The notes beneath the pieces are model-generated. The model searched no databases. It was given only the letters and a program-made list of their open reading frames with translations, and was not told the DNA's origin. A DNA stretch of 45,793 nucleotides from an uncultured Bacteroidales bacterium (GTDB lineage: Bacteria; Bacteroidota; Bacteroidia; Bacteroidales; Muribaculaceae), in assembly GCA_949285735.1 (NCBI GenBank), contig CASEAQ010000018.1, positions 1 through 45,793 of the forward strand, written 5' to 3'. A program made the position numbers and the translations under genes. Numbering within the stretch: the first letter of the stretch is position 1; each line of letters begins with the position of its first letter. Of the stretch, positions 35,292-43,131 are shown in pieces.

Positions 35292-36176
35292 ATGGAAATC
35301 GTCAACAAAAAACGCTTGATGGCAAGCAGCAACTACCTGTGGGCAACCACGTGGATATGCCTGTTCGTTGCCGTCTTCGCAACATGGCTCAGCGGCAACC
35401 TGCAAGCCGGCTGGGTTGACCAATTCGGCACGTTCTGCTACGGATTTGCCGCATTCTCCATCCTCGAAGCCTTCTTCGGCGGCAGGCTCAGAAGCAAGTA
35501 TTCGGGCAAAAACCTCATGGGCGACTACTACATCTCGAAGCGCGCCATGCCGTGGGCAATATGTTCGGCGGCATCGGTGATATGGATTGTGGCATTTGCC
35601 TCCACCCCCGGGCTGCTGCACAGCAACGCCGCCATCGTCGCCACGTGGGCACTGCTCTGCACCAACCTCGTGCTCGCCTCGATGATGCTGTCGTCGGCAA
35701 GAAGCGACTTCAAGAGCGACATCGAGCAAGCCAAAGCCGACTATGCCGCCGCATTCGAGCCAGCAGCCGCCCAAGCCACGCCCCAAGCCAAGCCGTCGGC
35801 AACGAGGCGCACGCTCTACTACGTGAGCCTTGCCGCGCTGGTGGCATTCCTCGTCAGCCTCGGCATCACAAGCCAGTCGGGCGGAATGATGGTGGGCGCA
35901 ACGGTGATGTATGCGCTGGCACTCGTGGCAGCACTCGCCATGTTCAACCTGTTGCCCACAAAGCACCTGCCCAAGGCATTCATCGAGAAGGACAGCCCCA
36001 TCAGCAACCCTCTGCTCGACATGATACTGATTGCCGGCATAGCTGCGGCATCAGCCTTGGAGGAAAATGTGATGACCGCAACTGGCATCTCAATCCTCGC
36101 ATTTGCCGCCGCCGACCTGCTGCTATGGGCAGTGATGTGGGTCGAACGCCGCCACGGCACCCACCGACAAGCATAA
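35292..36176 (+). CDS. Polytopic membrane protein of unknown function
   Basis: The 294-aa protein has about eight hydrophobic helices: roughly 20-36, 45-62, 85-103, 112-130, then after an Ala/Pro/Gln-rich linker (about 150-172, AAAQATPQAKPS) 178-196, 203-222, 245-260 and 268-287. I do not recognise a family. The linker separates two four-helix halves. Codon use is GC-rich with many Ala codons, like the ilv genes. It is probably co-transcribed with the PH-domain gene. Confidence 0.65.
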   Translation: MEIVNKKRLMASSNYLWATTWICLFVAVFATWLSGNLQAGWVDQFGTFCYGFAAFSILEAFFGGRLRSKYSGKNLMGDYYISKRAMPWAICSAASVIWIVAFASTPGLLHSNAAIVATWALLCTNLVLASMMLSSARSDFKSDIEQAKADYAAAFEPAAAQATPQAKPSATRRTLYYVSLAALVAFLVSLGITSQSGGMMVGATVMYALALVAALAMFNLLPTKHLPKAFIEKDSPISNPLLDMILIAGIAAASALEENVMTATGISILAFAAADLLLWAVMWVERRHGTHRQA

Positions 36177-36223
36177 ACGCCATCCCCACCTCACGCACCA
36201 ACCGAGCAGTTTATTAAAAAATA

Positions 36224-36264
36224 CGAGGGGCGCACACTCGATGAAAGCAACCGTGCGCCCCTCG
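36224..36264. terminator. Strong hairpin after the membrane protein gene
   Basis: A perfect 12-bp stem (CGAGGGGCGCAC and its complement) has a 17-nt loop, 48 nt past the stop. The plus-strand T-run is weak (ATTT), while an A-run at 36216-36221 would serve the minus strand. Confidence 0.65.
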
Positions 36265-36336
36265 ATTTACAACTGCCCTTACACATTCCATACCCCCTCA
36301 GCCACCACCGCCAAAGAATTTTTATCCTGCGAAAAT

Positions 36337-36368
36337 TTTGCTACACACCATGCTTTGCACTACCTTTG
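36337..36368 (+). promoter_or_regulatory. Promoter of the DUF4491-like gene
   Basis: TTTG (36337-36340), 20 bp and TACCTTTG (36361-36368) make a full consensus. The leader to the ATG at 36460 is about 85 nt. Confidence 0.75.
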
Positions 36369-36459
36369 CTGCCTCGGTGGCGCACCGCTTGCGTGGCAAT
36401 ATCCCCCACGCCGCACCACAATCTCACACTAAACGCAAAAAAAAGAAAAAAACATATAT

Positions 36460-36777
36460 ATGGATTTCATAAGCGACAACAACCTAATGGGCCTTGCGAT
36501 AGGCTTGTGTACATTCTTCATAATAGGGCTGTTCCACCCCATAGTGATAAAATGCGAATACTACTTCGGCACACGCTGCTGGTGGGGCTTCCTGCTACTG
36601 GGGCTGGCGTGCATCGGGCTGTCGATATTCGTCAACCACATCTTTGCCTCGGCATTGCTCGGCGTGACGGCATTCTCGGCATTCTGGAGCATTCTCGAAA
36701 TCTTCGAGCAACAAAAGCGCGTCGAAAAAGGATGGTTCCCGCGCAACCCCAAGCGCAAATACCCCTTCGACAAGTAG
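36460..36777 (+). CDS. Small membrane protein, DUF4491-like
   Basis: The 105-aa protein has three transmembrane helices (about 9-26, 42-58 and 62-78) and a basic C-terminus (WFPRNPKRKYPFDK). GLFHPIVIKCEYYFGTRCWW and the Pro-Lys end resemble the DUF4491 family seen in Bacteroidota. Its role is unknown. It is a single-gene unit with its own promoter. Confidence 0.75.
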   Translation: MDFISDNNLMGLAIGLCTFFIIGLFHPIVIKCEYYFGTRCWWGFLLLGLACIGLSIFVNHIFASALLGVTAFSAFWSILEIFEQQKRVEKGWFPRNPKRKYPFDK

Positions 36778-36845
36778 CCGCCCACAACTCACATGGGGCA
36801 AAAGCAAATTGTCGCCGTTGCTGCAAAAATAGACCATTGGCACTA

Positions 36846-36876
36846 TTGCATTTGGGCGGCAAAGGTTGTATCTTTG
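36846..36876 (+). promoter_or_regulatory. Promoter of the small secreted protein gene
   Basis: TTG (36846-36848), 20 bp and TATCTTTG (36869-36876). The leader to the ATG at 36978 is about 95 nt. No promoter is seen before ilvE, which may be read through from here. Confidence 0.65.
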
Positions 36877-36977
36877 CATATAGCAACATCGGGGGATTGG
36901 CTCGCCAAAAGCCCGATAAAAACAAAGATGCCAACACACACTCTGTGCGGCGCGACTTCGTGAATAAAGCGACAGAA

Positions 36978-37316
36978 ATGAAACGACTGTTTACATCGGC
37001 ATTGTTGGGCCTGGCAATCATTTTGTCGGGGTCGGTGCTTGCTCACGCACAACTCAAGTGGCAACACACCACCGACTCCATCATCGAGGTGGCAAGCCTC
37101 AACAACCCCGACGAGACCGACGGCATCGCAATCTACAGCCAGCAACAATCGATAATCATCAAGACCGACCACCGCGTTGACGTGCGCGTGTTCACTATAT
37201 TGGGGCAACTCGTCTCCCACGGCGAGGTGCTTGCCGGCACATCAATCCTCAACATCAACTCGCGCGGCATCTACATAGTGAAGATTGGCAACATCACGCA
37301 AAAGGTGGTACTTTAA
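36978..37316 (+). CDS. Small secreted protein made mainly of a sorting-domain-like C-terminus
   Basis: The 112-aa protein has a signal peptide (about 1-25, ending AHAQ), a 30-residue linker, and a beta-sandwich tail (about 60-112) with VRVFTILGQLVS and SRGIYIVKIGNITQKVVL. This is the pattern of type IX or Por secretion C-terminal domains. No passenger domain is present. The ATG at 36978 is preferred to longer readings because the signal peptide and the promoter at 36846-36876 fit only this start. The gene is 50 nt upstream of ilvE. Confidence 0.7.
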   Translation: MKRLFTSALLGLAIILSGSVLAHAQLKWQHTTDSIIEVASLNNPDETDGIAIYSQQQSIIIKTDHRVDVRVFTILGQLVSHGEVLAGTSILNINSRGIYIVKIGNITQKVVL

Positions 37317-37366
37317 GATATTAACATCAAACCACGAAAACTGACAAACTAAAAATAACACACACT

Positions 37367-38392
37367 ATGGAAGAAAATGCTAACTTGGACTGGGCAAACC
37401 TGTCGTTCGGCTACATCAAGACCGACTACAACGTGCGATGCACCTACAAAAACGGGGCATGGGGCGAAATCGAGGTTTCCGACTCAGAATACATCAATAT
37501 GCACATGGCTGCAACTTGCCTGCACTACGGGCAAGAAATCTTTGAAGGGCTGAAAGCCTTCAAGGGCAAGGACGGACGGATACGCATCTTCCGCCTCGAA
37601 GAAAACGCCAAGCGCATACAGCGCAGCGCCGACGGCATCATGATGGCTCCGCTGCCTGTCGAGAAGTTCCGCGAGATGGTAGAGAAGGTGGTAAAGCTCA
37701 ACGAGCGTTTCATTCCGCCCTACGGCAGCGGCTCGTCGCTCTACATCCGCCCCATCGAGGTGGGCATGACGGCTCAAGTGGGCGTGAAACCGGCTGTCGA
37801 TTACCTCTTCATCATCTTTGTCACCCCGGTTGGCCCATACTTCAAGGAGGGCTTCAAGCCGACAAAGGTGGCTGTGTATCGCGAATTCGACCGCGCCGCC
37901 CCATGTGGCACGGGCCGCTGGAAAGTGGGCGGAAACTATGCCGCAAGCCTCAAGGCTGGCGAAATGGCTCACAAGGGCGGATACTCGGCTGTGCTATACC
38001 TCGACCCGAAAGAGAAAAAGTATATCGACGAATGTGGTCCTGCCAACTTCTTCGCAATCAAGGGCAACAAATACATCACCCCGAAGTCTAACTCGATATT
38101 GCCGTCGATTACCAACATGAGCCTGCAACAGATTGCCAAGGACATGGGGCTGGAAGTGGAATGCCGCCCGATGCTGCTCGAAGAGCTCAACGAGGTGGAC
38201 GAAGCTGCCGAATGCGGAACAGCTGCCGTGGCTGCCCCCATAAGCGAGGTTGACGACATCGACGAGGGCAAGAAGTATGTCATCGCCAAGGACGGACAAC
38301 CGGGCCCCATCACCACCAAGCTGTATAACCACCTGCGCGCCATTCAACTCGGCGACGAACCCGACACACACAACTGGGTGACGATACTTTAA
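37367..38392 (+). CDS. ilvE: Branched-chain amino acid aminotransferase
   Basis: The 341-aa PLP enzyme interconverts Leu, Ile and Val with their keto acids. It is a class II (fold type IV) aminotransferase: HYGQEIFEGLKAFKG, SLYIRPIEVGM and the lysine region GRWKVGGNYAASL hold the PLP site and signature. AECGTAAVAAPISEV precedes the C-terminal domain. Length is normal for the group 2 form. It completes the pathway supplied by the ilvD-B-N-C operon on the other strand. No terminator was found after it; heptad repeats begin 3 nt downstream. Confidence 0.96.
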   Translation: MEENANLDWANLSFGYIKTDYNVRCTYKNGAWGEIEVSDSEYINMHMAATCLHYGQEIFEGLKAFKGKDGRIRIFRLEENAKRIQRSADGIMMAPLPVEKFREMVEKVVKLNERFIPPYGSGSSLYIRPIEVGMTAQVGVKPAVDYLFIIFVTPVGPYFKEGFKPTKVAVYREFDRAAPCGTGRWKVGGNYAASLKAGEMAHKGGYSAVLYLDPKEKKYIDECGPANFFAIKGNKYITPKSNSILPSITNMSLQQIAKDMGLEVECRPMLLEELNEVDEAAECGTAAVAAPISEVDDIDEGKKYVIAKDGQPGPITTKLYNHLRAIQLGDEPDTHNWVTIL

Positions 38393-38394
38393 CT

Positions 38395-38510
38395 AATTAG
38401 GAATTAGGAATTAGGAATTTTTTCAAACTACCTCCATTTTTGATTTTCAATCAAGGGGGAATGAGGAATTTCCGACTGCTTCATTTGGATTTATTAATTG
38501 ATGAGGAATT
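38395..38510. repeat. GAATTAG/GAATGAG heptads, left flank of the four-helix-bundle gene
   Basis: Three GAATTAG heptads lie at 38395-38418. Single GAATGAG-type units (AATGAGGAATT) lie at 38459-38470 and 38500-38510. They are inverted relative to the right flank at 38893-38928. Confidence 0.7.
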
Positions 38511-38522
38511 TTTTCTATAAAC

Positions 38523-38894
38523 ATGAAAGATAATGTCGTATTGACAAAAAGTAAAGATTTTGCCATACGCATAATCAATGTTTACAAGTACTTACGCGAA
38601 GAAAAAAGAGAGCCAGTCTTGTCAAAGCAACTGCTACGCTCGGGAACAAGCATAGGTGCCAACGTCAACGAAGCCGTTTGCGGAATAAGCCACAAAGACT
38701 TCTTGTCGAAAATGTATATTGCCTACAAAGAATGTTCCGAAAGCCTATATTGGCTGGAACTGTTGTATAAAACCAACTATCTGTCAACAGAGCAGTATGA
38801 ATCGATAAACAACGATTGTTTAGAATTAAGAAGATTGTTGAGCAGTATCACCAAAACCACCCGACAAGCACTAATTTCCCAATCAGGAAAATAA
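38523..38894 (+). CDS. Four-helix-bundle protein (S23/IVS family)
   Basis: The 123-aa protein matches the free-standing relatives of the 23S rRNA intervening-sequence protein and of Avd: LTKSKDFAIRIINVYKYL, LSKQLLRSGTSIGANVNEAV, KDFLSKMYIAYKECSESLYW and LYKTNYL are family segments. It forms a pentamer in studied relatives, and its function is unknown. Low GC and A-rich codons contrast with ilvE and the HD gene on each side. Heptad repeats flank it in inverted order, and its stop abuts the right repeat, so the unit looks inserted. Confidence 0.88.
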   Translation: MKDNVVLTKSKDFAIRIINVYKYLREEKREPVLSKQLLRSGTSIGANVNEAVCGISHKDFLSKMYIAYKECSESLYWLELLYKTNYLSTEQYESINNDCLELRRLLSSITKTTRQALISQSGK

Positions 38895-38928
38895 TTCCTC
38901 ATTCCTAATTCCTCATTCCTAATTAATT
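38893..38928. repeat. GAATTAG/GAATGAG heptads, right flank
   Basis: Alternating heptads (complement of GAATGAG, GAATTAG, GAATGAG, GAATTAG) end in AATTAATT directly before the HD gene ATG at 38929. They overlap the last base pair of the stop codon of the bundle gene. Confidence 0.75.
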
Positions 38929-39468
38929 ATGATTTCTTTTGAAAAAATAATTTCTCGTTTTTACGGGCGTGACACTGAGGCGGCGCGGCTGCTGATACAG
39001 CACAGCCGTCAAGTCGCCGACCTTGCGATGGAAATAGCAAGGAAGAAGCCCATGCTGGAAATCGACACCAACTTCGCCTACGAAGCCGCAATGCTGCACG
39101 ACATCGGCATTTTCCGCACCAATGCCCCCGAAATCTACTGCTTCGGCACCGAACCATATATCAAGCACGGCGTGTTAGGGAGAGAACTGCTCGAAAGCCT
39201 CGGACTGCCACGGCACGCACTGGTGTGTGAACGCCACACCGGCGCAGGGCTATCGCTCATCGACATACGCCAGCAACAACTGCCGCTGCCGCTACGCGAC
39301 ATGCTGCCAGTGACGATAGAAGAAAAACTTGTGTGCTATGCCGACAAGTTCTACTCCAAGTCGCACCCCAACCGAGCAATAACCTACGAACAAGCACACA
39401 AGAAACTCGGCAAGTATGGCGAAGCCACGGTTGCCCGTTTTGAAGCCCTGCATGAGCTATTCGGCTGA
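38929..39468 (+). CDS. HD-domain protein
   Basis: The 179-aa protein has an HD-domain core with His25 in IQHSRQVADLAMEIA, the HD pair in AMLHDIGIF (about 62-63) and later His/Asp residues (CERHTGAGL, VCYADKFYSK). This is the YpgQ-like or uncharacterised HDIG group, which hydrolyse phosphate esters of nucleotides with a divalent metal. The exact substrate is unknown. It converges with the GNAT gene and their 3' ends overlap by 12 nt (39457-39468). Confidence 0.85.
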   Translation: MISFEKIISRFYGRDTEAARLLIQHSRQVADLAMEIARKKPMLEIDTNFAYEAAMLHDIGIFRTNAPEIYCFGTEPYIKHGVLGRELLESLGLPRHALVCERHTGAGLSLIDIRQQQLPLPLRDMLPVTIEEKLVCYADKFYSKSHPNRAITYEQAHKKLGKYGEATVARFEALHELFG

Positions 39469-40014
39469 CGCCTTGCAGCCATACACCAGCCGGCGCACCT
39501 CGGCAACAGCCTTTTCGAGCATCGGCTGCGACACATCGCCATGGGTCATCAACTTCAGCTCAAGCGGGCTTTTATCGGACCCGTAAGGTGGCTGCACATA
39601 GGCAAAATCGCCCCACAACTTCAGCCCCAACGACTCGTAAAACCTGATGCGCTTCACTGCAATCACATCGACGGGAGGCTCCACCTCAAGCACGATGGTC
39701 GATGCCACCTCGTCGAGGAAATGGCTGAACACCGTGCGACCAATGCCCATGCCGCGCATCTGCGGTATCACGGCAAAATGTTCCAAATACATCATTCCCC
39801 CTGGCAGTTCCCAAAATGATATAAAAGACAACAGGCGCTCACCACCATCATCAAACGCCCCCAACACCGAAAAAGGCACACTGTCGTCGGCAAGCAATGA
39901 GGCAAATACTTCAAAATCACGACGCTCGTCGGGCGGAAACGCCGAAGTATATAATTCTTCAACCTGCTTTACTGCAGAATCATGATTGGCGACAAATCGG
40001 TAAATAATTCCCAT
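39457..40014 (-). CDS. GNAT-family N-acetyltransferase
   Basis: The 185-aa protein has the acetyl-CoA binding motif VIPQMRGMGIGRTVFSHF (motif A, Q/RxxGxG/A) and the preceding strand YLEHFAVI. The C-terminal FYESLGLKLW is the usual motif B. The acceptor is unknown. I chose the ATG at 40014; a longer reading starts with TTG and adds a basic stretch with no GNAT features. It is tail-to-tail with the HD gene. Confidence 0.85.
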   Translation of the reverse strand: MGIIYRFVANHDSAVKQVEELYTSAFPPDERRDFEVFASLLADDSVPFSVLGAFDDGGERLLSFISFWELPGGMMYLEHFAVIPQMRGMGIGRTVFSHFLDEVASTIVLEVEPPVDVIAVKRIRFYESLGLKLWGDFAYVQPPYGSDKSPLELKLMTHGDVSQPMLEKAVAEVRRLVYGCKASAE

Positions 40015-40220
40015 GAAATTCAAAATTTTGTTTATTGTTTTGTGATAAATCAATAATTAGTTTGTACCTTTATAACATGAATTAAAAACGTAGCGCAAGA
40101 TACGCATTTTTCACCTAAAGCACAAGTCCAACAAACAAGTCTGCCCAAGAGTGTAACTTCGTATCAAGCAAACAAATATGAAAGGCATTTTACAAAAAAA
40201 CTTAAAAACATCTTTTATAC

Positions 40221-40700
40221 ATGGCAAATTTCCAGTTAGATGAGTTAGACTGCAAGATTCTAAAAATGCTGTCCTCAAATGCACGCAAGCCTTATCTCGA
40301 AATAGCGCGCGAATGCAACGTATCGGGAGCTGCAATCCACCAACGTATCCAGAAACTTTACAGCGTGGGAGTGTTGAAAGGTTCTGAATCAAACATCGAG
40401 CCCACTTCGGTAGGTCTCAACACCTGCGCCTACGTGGGATTCTTCTTAAGCGACCCGTCGCGCTTCGACGAGATGGTAGAACGGCTGAAAGCAATGCCCG
40501 AGGTAGTGGAATGCCACTTCACCACCGGCAAATACGACATGCTCATCAAGCTGTATGCCCGCAACAACGAACACCTGCTTGCGCTCATACACGACCAACT
40601 TCAATCGATAGGCTTTGCTCGCACCGAGACGCTCATCTCTTTCAAGCAAGTATTCAAACGCCAAATCCCAATTTACGACAACCTCGTTGAAAATGACTGA
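40221..40700 (+). CDS. Lrp/AsnC-family transcriptional regulator
   Basis: The 159-aa protein has an N-terminal winged HTH (LDELDCKILKMLSSNARKPY, then SGAAIHQRIQKLYSVGVL) and a C-terminal RAM/ACT-like effector domain (GFFLSDPSRF, MPEVVECHFTTGKYDMLIKL). Family members sense amino acids such as Leu and control amino-acid genes; ilvE and the ilv operon nearby make that plausible here. Its ligand is unknown. TACCTTTA (40065-40072) is a weak -7 box. It overlaps the next gene by 8 nt. Confidence 0.93.
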   Translation: MANFQLDELDCKILKMLSSNARKPYLEIARECNVSGAAIHQRIQKLYSVGVLKGSESNIEPTSVGLNTCAYVGFFLSDPSRFDEMVERLKAMPEVVECHFTTGKYDMLIKLYARNNEHLLALIHDQLQSIGFARTETLISFKQVFKRQIPIYDNLVEND

Positions 40701-41484
40701 TTACAGCAGTTTGCTTTTGGATGCCGTGAATTGCGCGCAAGAAGCCGGAAAGATCCACCTCTACTACTTCCGCAAGGGCAACTTTGCCATACAAGCCAAA
40801 CACGGCAACGAAAGCGACATTGTCACCTCGGCTGACAAAGCAGCCGAGCAACACATCATCAATTTCATACATAGCCACTACCCCACCCATTCCATCCTCT
40901 CGGAGGAATCGGGTGAGGAAGTGGGCGATGCCCCGTTCCAGTGGGTCATCGACCCACTGGACGGCACCACAAACTTCAGTATGGGGCTGCCAGAATTTAG
41001 CGTGTCGATTGGCATCAAGCACCACGGCACCACCGTGGTAGGCGTAGTGTATGCCCCCTACCTGGGCGAGCTGTTCCATGCCGTCAAGGGCGAAGGGGCG
41101 TTCCTCAACGGCGAGCGGATAGCCTGCGGGGCAAAGCAGTCGCTCGACAGTTGCGTGGCTGCCACAGGATTCCCCGTTGACAAAGACCGAACCCTCGACA
41201 ACAACCTCGACAACGTCACCCGCATTCTGCCCCACCTGCGCGGCATAAGGCGGCTTGGCTCGGCTGCCGTTGACATCTCGTATGTCGCAGCCGGCTTCCT
41301 CGATGCCTATTGGGAACTCAACCTGCACGAGTGGGACGTGTGTGCCGGGTTGCTCATCGCCCAGGAGGCTGGAGCACAATTCCACCACTTCCGCCGCGAC
41401 CGCAACATATCGGTTCTGGTGGCATCGCCTGGCGTGTCGGCACTGCTGTTGCCGTTGCTGTCAACCACCCCTGCCGGCACTTGA
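40693..41484 (+). CDS. Inositol-monophosphatase family protein
   Basis: The 263-aa protein has both family signatures: EESGEE with WVIDPLDGTTNF (metal site, about residues 72-94) and WDVCAGLLIAQEAGA (about 212-226). The fold also serves CysQ-like enzymes and fructose-bisphosphatases, so substrate is not certain. I chose the ATG at 40693 because it gives the normal family length; it overlaps the Lrp stop by 8 nt, implying coupled translation. Confidence 0.9.
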   Translation: MTDYSSLLLDAVNCAQEAGKIHLYYFRKGNFAIQAKHGNESDIVTSADKAAEQHIINFIHSHYPTHSILSEESGEEVGDAPFQWVIDPLDGTTNFSMGLPEFSVSIGIKHHGTTVVGVVYAPYLGELFHAVKGEGAFLNGERIACGAKQSLDSCVAATGFPVDKDRTLDNNLDNVTRILPHLRGIRRLGSAAVDISYVAAGFLDAYWELNLHEWDVCAGLLIAQEAGAQFHHFRRDRNISVLVASPGVSALLLPLLSTTPAGT

Positions 41485-41511
41485 CAATGTCGCCACAAAT
41501 CACTACTTTTG
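41481..41511 (+). promoter_or_regulatory. trpS promoter
   Basis: TTG (41481-41483), 20 bp and TACTTTTG (41504-41511). The leader to the ATG is about 155 nt, long for this window, with a 33-codon reading (41533-41634) that has only one Trp codon. Confidence 0.7.
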
Positions 41512-41671
41512 CACCCACAATCGACACAAGGCATGAGCAAGGCAACAATGTGGAGGCACAATCTGCCCGTGTACACACATTACCACCGCCCATGCCCGAG
41601 TTGCATTTATGTAATAACACTTGCGACCTCATAACGACTGGCTCAGGTTGCAAAAATCGACACACACTGAT

Positions 41672-42733
41672 ATGAAAGAAATCGTATTGAGCGGAATACG
41701 CGCCACCGGGCAATTGCACCTTGGAAACTACTACGGCGCACTCAGCAAATTCGTGAAGATGCAAAACGACCCCGAAAGCAAGTATGTCAACTACTTCTTC
41801 ATCGCCGACCTGCACGCGCTGACCACCGCCCCCGACCCCGACAAACTGCACCAAAACGTCAAAAACATATTGGCTGAATACCTCGCCGCCGGCCTCGACC
41901 CCGAGAAGTCAACCATCTTCGTGCAGAGCGACATTCCCGAGATACCCGAAATGTACCTGCTGCTGAACATGCACGTGGGCATCGGCGAACTGATGCGTAC
42001 AGCCTCGTTCAAGGACAAGGCACGCAAGATGCTCGGCATTACAAGCGACAGCGACAACATCGAACAAGAAATCATCGGAGCAAACACCAACAAGCGCGTA
42101 AATGCCGGACTGCTAACCTACCCGACGCTGATGGCTGTTGACATCCTCATACAGAAAGCCACAAAAGTACCCGTGGGAAAAGACCAGGAGCAACACCTCG
42201 AGCTGACCAGGCGATTTGCCCGCCGATTCAACTCCTTCTACGGCGTTGATTTCTTCCCCGAACCCGCCAACTTCGACTTCGGTGGCGAACCGGTAAAAGT
42301 GCCGGGGCTCGATGGCTCGGGCAAGATGGGCAAGTCGGAAGGCAACTGCATCTACCTGCTCGACGACGAAAAGACGCTGCGCAAGAAAGTGATGCGCGCA
42401 GTCACCGACGAGGGCCCCAAAGAACCCAACTCGCCAATGTGCGATGCCGTGCAGAATCTCTTCACGCTGCTGAAGATTGTTTCCACCCCCGACAAAGTGC
42501 AATACTTCACCGATGCCTACAACAACTGCTCGATACGCTACGGCGACCTCAAGAAAGAAATAGCCGAAGACATATTGAAGGTGACAACCCCGATACGCGA
42601 ACGCATCATCGACATACAAAACGACGATGCCTACCTGGCGCGCGTGGTGAAAATGGGTGCCGAAAAAGCCCGCGAAACAGCATCTAAGACTCTGCGCGAC
42701 GTGCGCGAGATAATGGGCATACGCCCCTTCTGA
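41672..42733 (+). CDS. trpS: Tryptophanyl-tRNA synthetase
   Basis: The 353-aa class I synthetase has the HIGH-type motif as HLGNYYG (about residues 16-22) and the KMSKS-type motif as GKMGKSEGN (about 217-225). It charges tRNA-Trp. Start and length are normal from the ATG at 41672; a longer reading from 41621 adds a tail with no homology features. It is a single-gene unit with promoter and terminator. Confidence 0.96.
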   Translation: MKEIVLSGIRATGQLHLGNYYGALSKFVKMQNDPESKYVNYFFIADLHALTTAPDPDKLHQNVKNILAEYLAAGLDPEKSTIFVQSDIPEIPEMYLLLNMHVGIGELMRTASFKDKARKMLGITSDSDNIEQEIIGANTNKRVNAGLLTYPTLMAVDILIQKATKVPVGKDQEQHLELTRRFARRFNSFYGVDFFPEPANFDFGGEPVKVPGLDGSGKMGKSEGNCIYLLDDEKTLRKKVMRAVTDEGPKEPNSPMCDAVQNLFTLLKIVSTPDKVQYFTDAYNNCSIRYGDLKKEIAEDILKVTTPIRERIIDIQNDDAYLARVVKMGAEKARETASKTLRDVREIMGIRPF

Positions 42734-42767
42734 CGGTACACCGTCCACCACATACTCACACGATACC

Positions 42768-42820
42768 AAGCCAGCCCCACGCCAAGCCACAGCGGCACAA
42801 AGCGCGGGGCTGGCTTTTCC
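42768..42820 (+). terminator. trpS terminator
   Basis: An 11-bp perfect stem (AAGCCAGCCCC at 42768-42778 with 42806-42816) runs into TTTT. It is 35 nt past the stop. Confidence 0.85.
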
Positions 42821-43131
42821 TCCTCCCCCCCGAACGCGCACGTCTCTTTCATTTAAATTTTCAATGAGAGAGCAGTGCCACGCCCGACCGACGAGCCGAA
42901 CGGCATTTTCCATGCTTTTTGCTCACGGTATCCAGCATTCAGCAAGCCAAACGACATCAATAACAACAAGGAACTACCATAAAGACACACAAGGCGCAAA
43001 CAGGACACCCACCCTACTCGACCAGGCACAAAAAATTTTCGCAAAAAATAAAACAGCTTCTTGGATTTCTGCATTATTTATTCACATCTATTATGTATAT
43101 TCGCAGAGAATAACGCTCATGGTGAAAACTT
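42821..43131. other. Gap between trpS and the YitT-type gene
   Basis: 311 bp with no gene I can support. A hairpin-like TCTTTCATT/AATGAGAGA lies at 42844-42874. TATATTCG (43096-43103), one base off the -7 consensus, is a candidate for the next gene but lacks a -33 box. A 73-codon minus-strand reading (42853-43074) is hydrophobic in part but has no promoter or family features. Confidence 0.4.

Noticed and set aside
41533-41634. Trp attenuator leader peptide before trpS
   Set aside because: One Trp codon only and no terminator-antiterminator pair; kept only as a low-interest leader note.
42853-43074. 73-codon minus-strand ORF with a hydrophobic segment between trpS and the YitT-type gene
   Set aside because: No promoter, no family motif, and the composition fits the complement of a low-complexity gap. 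It cannot be excluded but is unsupported.
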